Assembly (NCBI RefSeq): GCF_900090045.1
Contig: NC_041786.1
Span: 2,970,501 to 3,034,500 of the forward strand
Origin: Plasmodium malariae
Lineage: Eukaryota > Apicomplexa > Aconoidasida > Haemosporida > Plasmodiidae
Direction of reading: 5' to 3'
Length of the DNA stretch: 64,000 bases
The notes under the pieces were generated by a model. It had not been told where the DNA came from. It saw nothing but the letters and a program-made list of their open reading frames with translations, and did no database searches. This document shows, one piece after another, positions 45,610 to 57,083 of the stretch (the first letter of the stretch is position 1; the number at the start of each line of letters is the position of its first letter). Both the position numbers and the translations under genes were made by a program.

Positions 45610-48528
45610 ATGTTAAGTTTTGAAAAAAATAACAAAAAAAAAATGCACTGTGTAGGTTACTTTTTTCGAAAGTATTCTAGCTTAAATAACAAATTGAAGG
45701 TGGACAAAATAAAAACAAATGTCAATATAGTTAATGAAGAAATGACTAGCGCAATAAGTAGAAGACAGAAGGAAAAAGGAATGAAATTAGATCTAAAAAT
45801 ATATGAACAGTTAAGAAAAAAAATGTTAGGAAAGCCATTAAATAAGTTACAAAAAAAATATATGAACGAAAAACGTCCAAAGTTTGCACCAATATTTTTG
45901 GATCAGTTAAAACCTAGAATGATTTTATATAAGGTAGCTATTCAAGTAAGTGAGTTGCCACTACCAAAATATCCAGAAATTGCATTTATAGGTAGATCAA
46001 ATTGCGGTAAATCTACATTAATTAATGAATTATGTGGAAGAACAAATAAGGCAAAAGTTAGCAAATTGCCTGGATGCACGAAACAAATTCATTTTTATAA
46101 AATAGCGAAACCTTGTTTACTTTGTTTGGTTGATTTGCCAGGATATGGGTTTGCTCATAGTAAGGAAGAATTAAGGCTCCAGTGGAATGAATTTACCTTG
46201 TTTTATTTAAAAAATAGGAAAAATTTAAAAAAGGTTTTTGTTCTTATTGATTGCCGAGTTGGTCTAAAAACAAGTGACAAGGAATTGTTACATTTTTTTG
46301 ATAGGTATAATATAAAATATCAAATAATTTTAAGTAAATGTGACTTACTAAATACAAAGGATTTAGCCATAAAAATTCAAATTATAAATGAAGAAATATT
46401 TTGTTTTAAAAATTTAGAAAAACCTATTATTCCATTAAGTTCAATAAAAAGACAAAATTTGAACGAGTTAAGAAGTGAAATAGCGAAATATCAATTAAAC
46501 AAAACCATTGTTAAGAATAATATTATAATGAAGATAAATGATTTAATTGAGCAGAAGAAATTGAAGAAACTGAAAAACGTTAAAGGGGTTCAGGTAGGAA
46601 CAAACAAAAATGAAGGCGAAAAGGAGAGTTCCTTTAGCACTTTTACTGCATCAGACATCTTAAGCGAAAGAAAAAAAAAAAGGAACAAAAATAATTCAGA
46701 AAATAGTACCTCTAAAGATATCCTTATAAGTGATGATACGATCTTTGAAGCGTTAAATAGATGGAAAGTGTGTGATAAGATTACCTTAGATGCAACTTTT
46801 AATAAATATATGCATTTCCATGCGAATTATTTAATAAAATCCCTTAAACAGAGGTTCATAGAAAATTGCTTAAAAGAGTTTAACAAACAAGATTTACAAA
46901 TTATTGATGATATTATTGAAAACTATGATAAACAGGATAAATGCGATGCTAAACAGACAGACGTAGTAGTAACAAATCATCAGTTGGGAAACACAGGAGA
47001 ACAAAGTATGATATGTAAGCAAAGTTATAAGGCAAGTGATGCTAATGTGGACTACAAACAGAGGAAATATAAGAAAAAGGGGCAATTAATTGAATATGGT
47101 AATAAGAACACATGTATTAAAAGTGACAATACGATAAATTGTGATATTGATAATTATAGCAAAAACAATGAACATAATAGCATTGATTTGTCTTTACCAG
47201 ATGATACAAATAATAAAAAATGGGAAGACATCTTAGCTGTTAAAAATGAGCATGTTACATATAGTGACGTACATAAAAACATGCACAGTTTAGAAATTAG
47301 GAATGATCAAGATTTTGTTAATCAATTAAGTCATGAAAATTATTTACGAAAATGTAGTGAGGATCTAGTAGTTAAGGAAAATGCTAGTAGGACTATTGAC
47401 GGATCGCATAAAAAAGAAATAGATGAACATTTTAATATTTTTTCTATGAATGGCACAGATAATGGTGAAATAGAAAATGAAATATTACACAACAGCTTAC
47501 TTTTGTGCTATAAAATTAAGAGTAATCATTCCGAATATATATATTCGGAAAATGTAAAAATGGAAAGTTTGTTTGAAAAAAATAATAAAAAACTAGGAAA
47601 TGATTTTAAATGTATGGACTATTCTAAAATTAAAGAAGATGTTTTACTAGAGGAAGAGGATACATATTCGTCTGAAGATTTTGTAAACGGTTTAAAAAGA
47701 AATAAAAAAGAATTTTTAATGGATAATGATTCCTTAAGTAGTTATACATTTAATTTAAAGGATAAAAGTACGCATCACGTGTACGAAAAAAATAAATCAG
47801 AAGCATACAAAATTTATAGAAGTAAAATGTTAGAAAATTTGTGTGATGTCCAGAACATTTTTAATATTTCTGAAAGGGGGGTGAAGAACACGCAACAGCA
47901 TATGTCCAATACGAAAAATAATTCTTCTTCACAAATTAAAAGCGGTAATATATTACACAAAGGTACGACCATACGTAATAGTTTCTCTAAGGAAATGATT
48001 TTAGAAGGACAGAGATCGTCGAGAGAGGAGGAAGAAAATATTTATATAAAGAAAAATTATATAGGTTTAAAAACTAGAAAGAAAATTATAAAAGGCACAA
48101 AAAAATTAAAATTGTTTGGTAAAAAGAGGGCAAAAGAAATAGTAAATACTCCTATAGATTTGGCTACGGATTATTTCAAATTAAGTAATAAAAATTCCAC
48201 TTTTCTCGATAAAAAAAAAAATAGTTGGAACTATATTAGCTCAAAGTATAATAAATGGCTAAAAAAAGTAAACCGTAAAAATACTTGTCCAGAAATTATT
48301 AGTTCTGTTAAAAAAGAAGATGTTATGATACGTTATGTGCAAAAACAAGAAAGCAAATATAAAAAGGAGAAAAATAAATTATCAGCGCAAAAGAAAAACT
48401 TAGGTATGATAACAAAACCGCCTAATCACAAAAAAATTAAAAAAATTTCAAGAAATTTTACCCTATCTGATGAGCAAAAGATATTTGATAGAGAAGCCTT
48501 TTTTAAATATCGCGATGTTGAAAAGTGA
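45610..48528 (+). CDS. EngB/YihA-type ribosome-assembly GTPase with a very long C-terminal extension
   Basis: A single exon of 972 residues. The GTPase core (about 110-305) shows GRSNCGKS (128-135, P-loop), LPGCTKQ (switch I), DLPGYG (175-180) and SKCD (242-245, the TKxD position). The order and the DLPGYGFA sequence are diagnostic for the EngB branch of TRAFAC GTPases, which assist large ribosomal subunit assembly in bacteria and organelles. The N-terminus (HCVGYFFRKYSSLNNKLK) is basic with few acidic residues, like a mitochondrial or other organellar presequence. A second ATG 11 codons downstream (45643) may be the real start. Residues about 305-972 are Lys/Asn-rich, low complexity, with no recognised domain; bacterial EngB is only about 200 residues. 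It lies downstream of tRip on the same strand. Confidence 0.87.
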   Translation: MLSFEKNNKKKMHCVGYFFRKYSSLNNKLKVDKIKTNVNIVNEEMTSAISRRQKEKGMKLDLKIYEQLRKKMLGKPLNKLQKKYMNEKRPKFAPIFLDQLKPRMILYKVAIQVSELPLPKYPEIAFIGRSNCGKSTLINELCGRTNKAKVSKLPGCTKQIHFYKIAKPCLLCLVDLPGYGFAHSKEELRLQWNEFTLFYLKNRKNLKKVFVLIDCRVGLKTSDKELLHFFDRYNIKYQIILSKCDLLNTKDLAIKIQIINEEIFCFKNLEKPIIPLSSIKRQNLNELRSEIAKYQLNKTIVKNNIIMKINDLIEQKKLKKLKNVKGVQVGTNKNEGEKESSFSTFTASDILSERKKKRNKNNSENSTSKDILISDDTIFEALNRWKVCDKITLDATFNKYMHFHANYLIKSLKQRFIENCLKEFNKQDLQIIDDIIENYDKQDKCDAKQTDVVVTNHQLGNTGEQSMICKQSYKASDANVDYKQRKYKKKGQLIEYGNKNTCIKSDNTINCDIDNYSKNNEHNSIDLSLPDDTNNKKWEDILAVKNEHVTYSDVHKNMHSLEIRNDQDFVNQLSHENYLRKCSEDLVVKENASRTIDGSHKKEIDEHFNIFSMNGTDNGEIENEILHNSLLLCYKIKSNHSEYIYSENVKMESLFEKNNKKLGNDFKCMDYSKIKEDVLLEEEDTYSSEDFVNGLKRNKKEFLMDNDSLSSYTFNLKDKSTHHVYEKNKSEAYKIYRSKMLENLCDVQNIFNISERGVKNTQQHMSNTKNNSSSQIKSGNILHKGTTIRNSFSKEMILEGQRSSREEEENIYIKKNYIGLKTRKKIIKGTKKLKLFGKKRAKEIVNTPIDLATDYFKLSNKNSTFLDKKKNSWNYISSKYNKWLKKVNRKNTCPEIISSVKKEDVMIRYVQKQESKYKKEKNKLSAQKKNLGMITKPPNHKKIKKISRNFTLSDEQKIFDREAFFKYRDVEK

Positions 48529-49828
48529 GGTTATATTTTAAGTGCATAATACGCTAGTTTGGCACGTGTGTGTATAATTTTTTTTTCCATCCCTTTTTAC
48601 ATTGTGTTTATGTTTAATATATTTCTTATTTTTAATCAATTTTAATTGCGATTTATTATTTCATCACGTAAAACATACCAAAAATTGAAAATGCTTCAAC
48701 AAAAATAAGCATATGGCTTCACGTTACTTCCCTTCTTTTTTACAGTGCGCTAAAAAAAAAGGAGGCTTACGTAAGCTTAAGTAAGTTTAAGTAAGCTTGG
48801 TTATATTAGAGTAACCATTTTTATGTTGAAGAAACATTTTCTATTATGTAAGCCCAGCTATTATTATTTTTACATCAGTATTTGTATTTTATAAAATAAT
48901 GAATTTAAATTTAAAGAGATATGGTATGTGCATTATGTACTTAACGTGCACGAGCTTTTTCCCGTTTTCTTCCATTAAAATGCTAAAAAATTTTATTTTA
49001 ATCTTTTATCGAGCATCACTGATTTGGTGTAGTATGTATGTAAATGTGCATAATTAATATACATATATATATTTATATATTATATATATATATATTTATA
49101 CATATAAATACATCACAAGATAAACTGATAAATTAACATCCCCCACATTTTAGTAAGTACGAATTAATTTAACTATATTTTTTTCGTTTTTTTTATAAAT
49201 TCGTCTTTTTAAAACATGACTGTTATTTTGTTATATTAATTATCTCGTTAAATTAAATATTTTGTTATATTATGGATTAAAAAATAGTAAGCATTTGAGA
49301 AAAAAAAAAAAAAAAAATAATAATAATAGTAACTATTAGTAATAACAATAAAAATAGTAATACGAATGGCTCATTCGATACACATTGAAATAAGATATAA
49401 AGGCAATACATAATTTTATCATAAATAATTTTTTGCATGTTTTTTTTTCTTTTTTTATGTTGCAAAACATTGTCAATTGCGCATTTATTACTTCCCTTCT
49501 CAATTTATTTAAAATTTTGCATATTTTAATGTAAATATTTTTTTTATGACTTAAATATTTTTTGACGTCAAAAATAAAAATTGTACAACTGGAAATACAT
49601 TTAAATTTATCTGAAATTAGCTTTCGCTTTTCTTTTTTTTTTTAATATATATTCACGAACGCTGCTACACTGAAGGACGTACGTCGTAATCATCCCTACA
49701 TAAGCACAACGGAGAACAGAATAGTGTATTAGGATATATATATTTATACCTATCTGTATTTATATATATATATATAGATATATACATAGATAAGTACACA
49801 TCACGTAGCTCTACATTTTCGTTGGCAA
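48529..49828. other. Intergenic region upstream of the RPA3-like gene
   Basis: AT-rich spacer with small tandem AAGCTTAAGTAAGTTTAAGT repeats at about 48770-48800, (TA)n around 49065-49095 and poly-A at 49300-49317. A small minus frame (49847-49665) overlaps the first exon of the next gene and is ignored. No other feature was supported. Confidence 0.55.
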
Positions 49829-50807
49829 ATGGATCAGTTCGTAGCACCGTAAGTGGAAAGAATAATCACAAGAACTGCCATACCCTTAGCATATGCTATT
49901 ATACATATAAAATTATAATAATTTTTTATAAACTGGTAGGAGAGTTAACAAAAAATACTTGAGCAAATTTTATAATAAAAATGTCCGAATAATTGGCAAA
50001 GTTTTGAAAAAGGATGGAAATGAGTTAACTCTACTAACTTGTGACAGTAATACTAAAACTTGTAATTTCAAATGTATACATATATATATATATATATATA
50101 TACTTGTAGTGGTATAATACTATATGTCTTTCTCATTATTCTACAATATTCTGTAGATGAAGAAGTGAAGTGTTTTTTAAACGATGATCAAATGGCTGAT
50201 TCGTTCGAGCATTATGTTGAAGTTTTAGGAAAGGTTCAAGAAAAGAGCTTATTTTATACATTTCTTTTTTGTTTAAATTAATACGAAATTAAAATTATGT
50301 GCATTTATTTATATGCAAATATACCCTTTGCCCATTCTTTAGGTGAATGAGGATGAGACCTTAAGTGACATAGTATACGTACAAAATGGAGGCAATTCGT
50401 TAAGTTAGTAAAATATGATACAAAAAAAAAAAAAAAAAAAACATTTATACACTACACTTTTAACATCATTCGTACACATACGCAAATGTACATTTATATA
50501 CATTTGTACATGGTGGTCTATATATATATGTAACGTATTAACAAATTACAATGGAAAAACATGAAAAAGACATAAAATTGCAGTCCTTACATAATTACAG
50601 AAATTTCATAGATATGTTATATAGATTTTTTCCTCCATTTATTCATATATAAAAAAATACTATTTGTTAATTTAAAAATTTTGTTTTGCTTTGCTTTGCT
50701 TTGCTTTTATTTGATTTTCTTTATTTTGTTTCATTTTTACAGATTTAAACGAAATGAATAATCTAGTAAATTTAACTTTCCTTGAAGAATTTGTGGAAAT
50801 CTTTTAA
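49829..50807 (+). CDS. Replication protein A 14-kDa subunit-like protein (RPA3)
   Basis: I model five exons: 49829-49848, 49940-50073, 50157-50233, 50343-50403 and 50743-50807. They total 357 bases, or 118 residues; all junctions are GT/AG and in phase. The sequence starts MDQFVAPRVNKKYLSKFYNK and continues VRIIGKVLKKDGNELTLLTC, an OB-fold strand pattern. HYVEVLGKVNEDETLSDIVY then matches the RPA3 EVVGKV strand, and LNEMNNLVNL is the helix that corresponds to the DLxLYNEAVKL helix of RPA3. RPA3 packs with RPA1 and RPA2 in the single-strand DNA-binding trimer. The length agrees with the family (about 120). None of the exons is long enough to be seen as an open frame on its own. The family call is by pattern and moderately sure. 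Confidence 0.72.
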
Positions 50808-52062
50808 TGGTTTTATTGAAAGAGGTTTAGATTCCCATGACACGTGCACATTATGTACATATATATGTAGGAAAACTACATAGAATGATTATGAATGAGA
50901 GGCCTTTTTTATAATTTTATTGCGAGAACATCTATTTATTTTTTTTTTTTGATAATATTTATATTTCGTACAATATCTTTTTTATTCTCTTCCTTTCTTT
51001 TTTCTTTTTTCTTTTTTTTCAATTTTTTTTTTTTTTTTTTTTTTACATAACTTTCAATTTTCCTACATTGCAGTTTATTTCACTTATTAAATATTTATTC
51101 TCAATCATATTTTATTTTTTATTATTTCATTTCATTTATTTAATGCATAAATATTTTGTACCATAAATTAAATTACAATTTGATTTTAATTTGTACATTA
51201 AACTACAAAAGATGTATATTAGTAATTAGTTAATGCTTAAAAAATTGGAATATGTTAAATATATATTTATATATATATGTTTACATATATGTATATTTAC
51301 ATGTATGTATATTTACATGCACGTATATTTACATGTACGTATATTTACATGTACGTATATTTACATGTACGTATATTTACATATATGCGTAATATATTTA
51401 TTAGTGTAATGTATTTATTAGTGTAATGTATTTATTAGTGTAATGTATTTTTTTGAAAATTTCTCTAATTTCTACAATGAAAAATATTTTTCATTACATT
51501 ATTTTTTTTAAGTATTAACTGTAAAAAAGCAATATATGTGTGCGTACAGAAACGTAATTAACTAAATTTGTTTCATTTTTAATTTTTTGGTATTGTATAT
51601 CTTTTATAAATGTTCGTAATTATTTTGTAGGAATTTTCATTTTGAATTCAAAAGAGAAAGAGGTTAAAGATTGCTTATAATTTAAATTAAATTTTTTTTT
51701 TTTTTTTTTTTTTAAAAAAACGTTTAAAAAAGAAAAATTATGACATTTCAACGCTTGTTGTACTCCATTTTTGCTTAATTTCAACTAGCATATAAGATTT
51801 AAAATAAAAAAAAAAAAATTAGAGAGACAAACAAGTGTAATAGTGGTACTATTTTCTTCAACTTTAGCGTCTAAAATAAGCCTATACATGTGTGTTTATA
51901 TATATATATATATAAATGTATCTCTGTGCGAGCACATAAGTATGCATAAAAATTCATACAAATGCTAAGAAATACTTACGAACTCATGGCTCCATGTATT
52001 ATGCATAATAAATTCGTACATAAACATATGTAGAATAGGTTTACATTAAAAAAAAATCCAAA
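50808..52062. other. Intergenic region between RPA3-like gene and ARL2
   Basis: It contains T-rich tracts (50936-51045), a 16-bp tandem repeat (51275-51385, GTATATTTACATGTAC type), three copies of a 17-bp TTAGTGTAATGTATTTA unit (51408-51448) and poly-A/T. It presumably holds the ARL2 promoter. No coding frame was seen. Confidence 0.6.
51270..51390 (+). repeat. 16-bp noncoding tandem repeat
   Basis: About seven copies of a GTATATTTACATGTAC unit with small changes. A very similar 16-bp unit appears in the ARL2 intron at 52600-52735. Confidence 0.85.
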
Positions 52063-53075
52063 ATGGTGCTACTGAAAATTCTGAAAAAAATAAAAGAAAA
52101 GCAAAGAAATATAAGAATAATAATCTTAGGGTTAGATAATGCTGGTAAAACTACCATAGTTAAAAGATTATTAGGAGAGGATATATATAAAGTTAGTCCG
52201 ACGTTTGGTTTTACTATTGAGACTTTATATTTTGATAATCATTTTATTAATATTTGGGATATAGGGGGACAGAAAAGTATCCGACATTTCTGGAAAAATT
52301 ATTATGAAAACGTTGACGGAATTATTTATGTTATTGATAGTAGTGATTTATTTAGAATACAATTATGTTCATATGAGTTAAAACAAATTTTAAAAGAGGA
52401 GAGATTATACGGATGTTCCTTACTTATTTTATCAAACAAAGTGGATATTAAGAATTCCCTAAATATCGGCAAAATTGTGGAGGTACGTAAAAGTTTAACT
52501 ATATTTTTACGTTGTAGGTTGGGCATTTTGCGCTCCACGTATGAATTGTACCTACATGAATATGTATGTATGTGTATATACATATTTGTATATACCTATA
52601 TGTATCTATATATGTATGTATATATATTTATATGTACGTATATTTATATGTACGTATATTTATATATACGTATATTCATATGTACGTATATTCATATGTA
52701 CGTATATTCATATGTACGTAAATTTATATGTATATAAATCAAATTGTGCTTTAATTTTTACTCATTCGAACTTGATTCCATTGCAATATTAATACTAGCA
52801 ACTGTACGCACTTTATATCATGCGATTAACACACACATTACTTCGTTGATGCACTTGCTACTTTAGTTTTGTGCAATATTATGAATGTAGATACATATTT
52901 GCGATAAATAAATAAATATTAATTTTTTGCTTCATAGATTTTGAAGTTAAATGAAATGAATATTGACAGGCACTGGTATATAAATGAGTGCAGTGCTTTT
53001 TCTGGAAAAGGTTTATTAAAATCTTTTATGTGGTTAATTGATGACATAACTTGTAGGATTAATAATAATTACTGA
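52063..53075 (+). CDS. ARL2: ADP-ribosylation factor-like GTPase ARL2
   Basis: Two exons, 52063-52482 and 52938-53075, give 185 residues (human ARL2 is 184). The donor GAG|GTACGT and acceptor TTCATAG join in phase 0. Motifs: GLDNAGKT (23-30), SPTFGF with Thr47 in switch I, WDIGGQ (65-70, Gln70), SNKVD (124-128), and ECSAFSGKGL near the C-terminus for the SA(K) motif. The start LLKILKKIKEKQR resembles the ARL2 amphipathic helix LLTILKKMKQKER. ARL2 binds tubulin cofactor D and PDE-delta-type effectors. Gly2 is replaced by Val here, so N-myristoylation is impossible; that agrees with ARL2 not needing it. Confidence 0.93.
52600..52740 (+). repeat. 16-bp tandem repeat in the ARL2 intron
   Basis: About eight copies of TATTTATATGTACGTA and TATTCATATGTACGTA variants in the 455-base intron. 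The same class of unit is found upstream of the gene (51270-51390), as if seeded locally. Confidence 0.8.
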
Positions 53076-53589
53076 TTTAGTATTTTTTTAATTTTTTACT
53101 TTTTTGATTTTTTACCTTTTTACGTTTTTACTTATTTATTTATTTACTATATTTTTTGATTTTTTTTTTTTCTTTTGTGTTATAATATAGTTTTAATGTT
53201 AATTGTTTATATTTTTTTTTTCTAAATTAATTACAAACAATATAAGATATTACATGAACACGTAAAAAATTAAAGTATAGTATTAGTAAAATTTAGGTAT
53301 ATACATTTACATATACATTAGTTTATATAGTGTATATATGTATGCATATGTATGTAACTGTTATGTATATATATACATTGTAAACACAGTAAAACATAAA
53401 CTAAAAAAACAAATGGATTTTTAAGTGATATATATCACAAAAAGTACAAGTACTTTATTTTTTGCAAAATTATACTTTTTTCAGCTTTTTAAAATATTGT
53501 AAAATGTGCTAAGTTTTTTTGCGGAAATATCCGTTTTTGAGCGTTTTAAATTGTTATATTTTTTTTACATTAAAAAAAAAAAAAAAAAA
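53076..53589. other. Convergent spacer between ARL2 and TFB5
   Basis: The 3' ends of two genes face each other across about 510 bases of AT-rich DNA with poly-T (53160-53175) and poly-A (53572-53589). No feature beyond presumed 3' UTRs. Confidence 0.6.
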
Positions 53590-53793
53590 TTAATCCTCTA
53601 TATCATGTCTTTCGGAAAATTCTAATTGTCTTATTACCTCTTTATCCAAAAAATCGTATACATTTTCTTTACATAAACAAACAGTATCACTAATTTTTTC
53701 TATTAAAAAATTTTTGCCTTTATTCAAAAGTACAATAATTTGCATTGTTGGTTCATCACATTTAACTAAGACTCCTTTGATAGCTGTAACCAT
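53590..53793 (-). CDS. TFB5: TFIIH subunit TFB5/GTF2H5 (p8/TTDA)
   Basis: A single-exon 67-residue protein. The start MVTAIKGVLVKCDEPTMQII matches the family pattern (human begins [20 protein letters not shown]). NFLIEKISDTVCLCKENV follows (family FIIQDIDDTHVFV), and a C-terminal helix DFLDKEVIRQLEF aligns with LQERVGELMDQ. The length agrees (about 70). This is the smallest core TFIIH subunit; it stabilises the complex by pairing with p52/TFB2 and is needed for nucleotide excision repair. It lies head to head with VPS60. Confidence 0.88.
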   Translation of the reverse strand: MVTAIKGVLVKCDEPTMQIIVLLNKGKNFLIEKISDTVCLCKENVYDFLDKEVIRQLEFSERHDIED

Positions 53794-54739
53794 CTTTTCC
53801 TTTTTTTTTTTTTCTTTAGGATTCTTAATATTTTCTATTTTCTATTATAGTCCATTAAGATTATTTGCTAATTAATTTTAAAGGTTTATTCTGAGAACTG
53901 TACTAGTTGTATCCTTAGTTGGATGACAAAAAAAACAAAAAAAAAAAAAAAAAAAGCGCAAAAAACAATTAGCTTATTAAAAATATAGCTTTTCAATATT
54001 TTATACCATTATATCATGAAAAAATTATCTGAATAATTCTTAAATATAATTAATTCTTTTAAAATTGAAAAAATTATAGCATATTCTTTTACCAGAAAAA
54101 GAGTAATTTTAAGTTCCTTTAAAATAACAGCTTAATACAAATTTCTTGGGGTTATGTGAAAAAAGGGATTTTCCCTTGTTTAAAATATGCTACGTGTGTA
54201 TATATATATAAACATATATTCATATATAAGTGTATATTTATACGTAGATAATGTATATTTTTATGCTTGTTTTCTTCAGAAGTTGGAGATTTTTATATAA
54301 CTATAGTTAGGATCAAAATTTAAATATGAAAAAAATATGAAAAAATATAAATAAATATGTGGTTTTTTAGTTAATAGCAGAACGAAAGAAAAAAATAATA
54401 ATAATCAACAAAAAAAAAAAAAAAAAAATAGATCTTCAAGAAGGAAAAAACCCACAATACGCATATGCATATATATATGTATATATATATATTTATACAT
54501 AAATGTAAACGTATATGTATTTATTATTAATAAGGATAATAGAGCTTGCAAAAGTGTATTTTGAATTAATATGCATTTGCATAAATATCTGAAATAATTG
54601 TATATAAAATAATACGAAATTGTAAAGCCGCAAAAAACATTTACTTTTTTTTTCTTATTGATGTTTATGTAAAAAATTCATTAAACTGTTTTATAAAGGA
54701 TAATTTGTGAAACACGTTATAATTTACAAAATAGAGATC
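53794..54739. other. Divergent region between TFB5 and VPS60
   Basis: A shared promoter region of about 950 bases with poly-A/T runs (53933-53955, 54411-54428) and (TA)n (54470-54493). No gene or structured RNA was seen. Confidence 0.55.
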
Positions 54740-54868
54740 ATGAAGTAATATTTAGAAGAAAAAAAGGGAAAAAAAAAAAATGAATTAAATATAACGAATT
54801 TATCATAATTATAAAATAAATTTCAAAAAGCTTTGATGTGTTAAAATTAAATGTAAAATATATTGTTT

Positions 54869-54915
<47 letters not shown>

Positions 54916-56031
54916 TATGTAGGTATCAATTATTTTAAACGTTATATCATCCTTCATCTATATTTATATTTTTTTTTCAGATTTTTTAAATCAAAAAAAG
55001 ATAAGACATTGGACGAAGCGTATGGTACTATTTTGTGAATATGAAAAAATTTATATGTAAAAAGTGTTCCTGCTGTAAATGTTATGATGTTCGTCATTTT
55101 CTTTTCTTATTTTTTCCTTTATCATCCTTTTTTGTGTTACTTAAACACCGCTTACATGAAATATTTGCATGCAAAAATTTTTGTGTACTCCTTCAAGAAC
55201 ATTTGTGTCTATGTGTGTTTAACTGAGTTATGCAAGCATATATTATCGTATGTAAGCGTAAGTAATGTATGTATCATGCCTAACATATATACGCTTTTGT
55301 ATTTCTTGGCATCTGTATGCAAGGCTATGTTTGGTGTTCATATTTTTTAAATTCATTATCTTTCTTTAGGCGATTTAGAAAAAAGTGTAAAAAGCATTGA
55401 CGGCAACATAGAAAAATATAACAAAGAATTGAATATAATAAAACAAAAAATTGAGGAGGAGAAAAAGAAAAAGCCTATTAATCAACACGCAATTAACACT
55501 TTACGAAATAAAGCTGTGATTATAATTAATAGGAAAAAAACATATGAAAATAATAAAGAAAGTACACTTGGAATTCAGTTTAACATAGATCAAATAAAGT
55601 TTGCAAATGATAATGTACAAATGTCCATTGAGACATGTAAAGCTCTACAAAATACTAGCAAAGTACTGAAAAAAAATATAAAAAAAGTAAATATTAGCAA
55701 GATAGAAAAATTGCAAGATGACCTTTATGACTATATTGAAGATACAAAAGAAATTGGAGCGATATTATCTTCCTCTTATGAAATACCTATGGAATTAGAT
55801 GAAAATGAAATCGATGCAGAGCTGTCATTAATAGAAGACAGTATACTAGATGAAAATATAAACGATAATATAACAAGCTACATAGACAATGAAAATGAAG
55901 AAGAGGAACATAAGGAAGAAGAAAAAGAAAAAGCATCTATACAAGTGACACCTACCGGTGAAGGGTATAACGAAACCGTTAAAAATAAAGCAAAGCAAGG
56001 TGAAAATTATTTCACGCAGAAAGAAAGTTAG
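54740..56031 (+). CDS. VPS60: ESCRT-III-related Snf7-family protein VPS60/CHMP5
   Basis: Exons 54981-55024 and 55370-56031 are well supported: they join in phase 1 as TAT G|GC GAT, giving LDEAYGDLEKSVKSIDGNIE. The first exon is inferred: ATG AA at 54740-54744, followed by GTAATA, would complete a Lys codon and give MKFFKSKKDKTLD, similar in layout to MNRLFGKAK of CHMP5. The total would be 236 residues. The Snf7 domain (about 10-180) is basic then acidic with long helices. The stretches LQDDLYDYIEDTKEIGAILS and ELDENEIDAELSLIEDSI closely follow CHMP5 rather than other CHMPs. Members act late in multivesicular body sorting and ESCRT-III/Vps4 regulation. The C-terminal 50 residues are Glu-rich. 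The (TA)n block of intron 1 is at 54871-54910. Confidence 0.85.
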
Positions 56032-57083
56032 ACGAATGATATGTATAAAAAAAAAAAAAAAAAAAAAAAAAGATAAACTTTGCTACACAAATTCAATATA
56101 ATTAGATAGCGTAAATGGAAAAGATATAAAAAACAAAAAAGAAGGATTCATAGTAGAAACTTTCTTTATCACGAAACTTGTAATTTATATATACTATTTT
56201 AAATTATTGTTTTTTTTTCTTTTGTTTTTCACCAAATTTGTTTATATAATTACTATCTCGTGTTCCTTTTTCCTCGAATGATATGTGTATGGGTAGAGTT
56301 TTTACGCACTTTTAAACAAGGTGTTTGCATCACTTCGACATATATATATATTTATTTATTTGTTAATTTCTGTATTTACATGAATTTTTAAAACGCTTAT
56401 ATATTTTAACAAATTTTTTTATGTTACACATGTATTCTTATTCCCACTTCAATCAATGCGAAAAATGCTTTTTTTGTCCCTTTTTTTTTTTTTTTTTTTG
56501 TAATTAACTGCGTTAATTTAATACTTAAATACATATTGTATGCTAATCGTTTTTGTTTAATTTATTTTACTAATTCGTTTGAACATTTATGAAAAAGTTG
56601 AATATATTTGCATACGTGGATATAATGTTAGGAAGCGCATACGAATATATATATATATATATATGTGCATATGTTTATATACTTATGCGTATATATCTTC
56701 CCCATAATGTTTGGGTTTGATCTGCATTAAGGTAATATTATTGAAAGAAATTAACAAATTTGCGAAAAAAAATTTCCTCTTTTCCCTTGTTCCTTTTCCT
56801 TTTTCCTTTTGCACATTTTCTGTTTGAGTTATAATCTTAATAGTGTCATATATTCACATTTACAAAAAAACAAAATATAATAAAATAATACAAAGTGAAA
56901 TGCATAATATTAGGTATATAAAATGAAATACGTAATAACACTTATACGGTTGTGAGTAAAATTGGATAATGCGCTTATTATATATATTTAAAAAAATAAA
57001 GAAACGAAATGTTTAACAAGGTCTCTTAATGTGTATATGCATAATATGAACATACGTATGTATGTATATATGCGTATCCACGC
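56032..57083. other. Convergent region between VPS60 and ATP23
   Basis: AT-rich spacer with poly-A just after the VPS60 stop (56048-56070), poly-T (56480-56500) and (TA)n (56646-56664). It presumably contains two 3' UTRs; no gene was seen. Confidence 0.6.
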
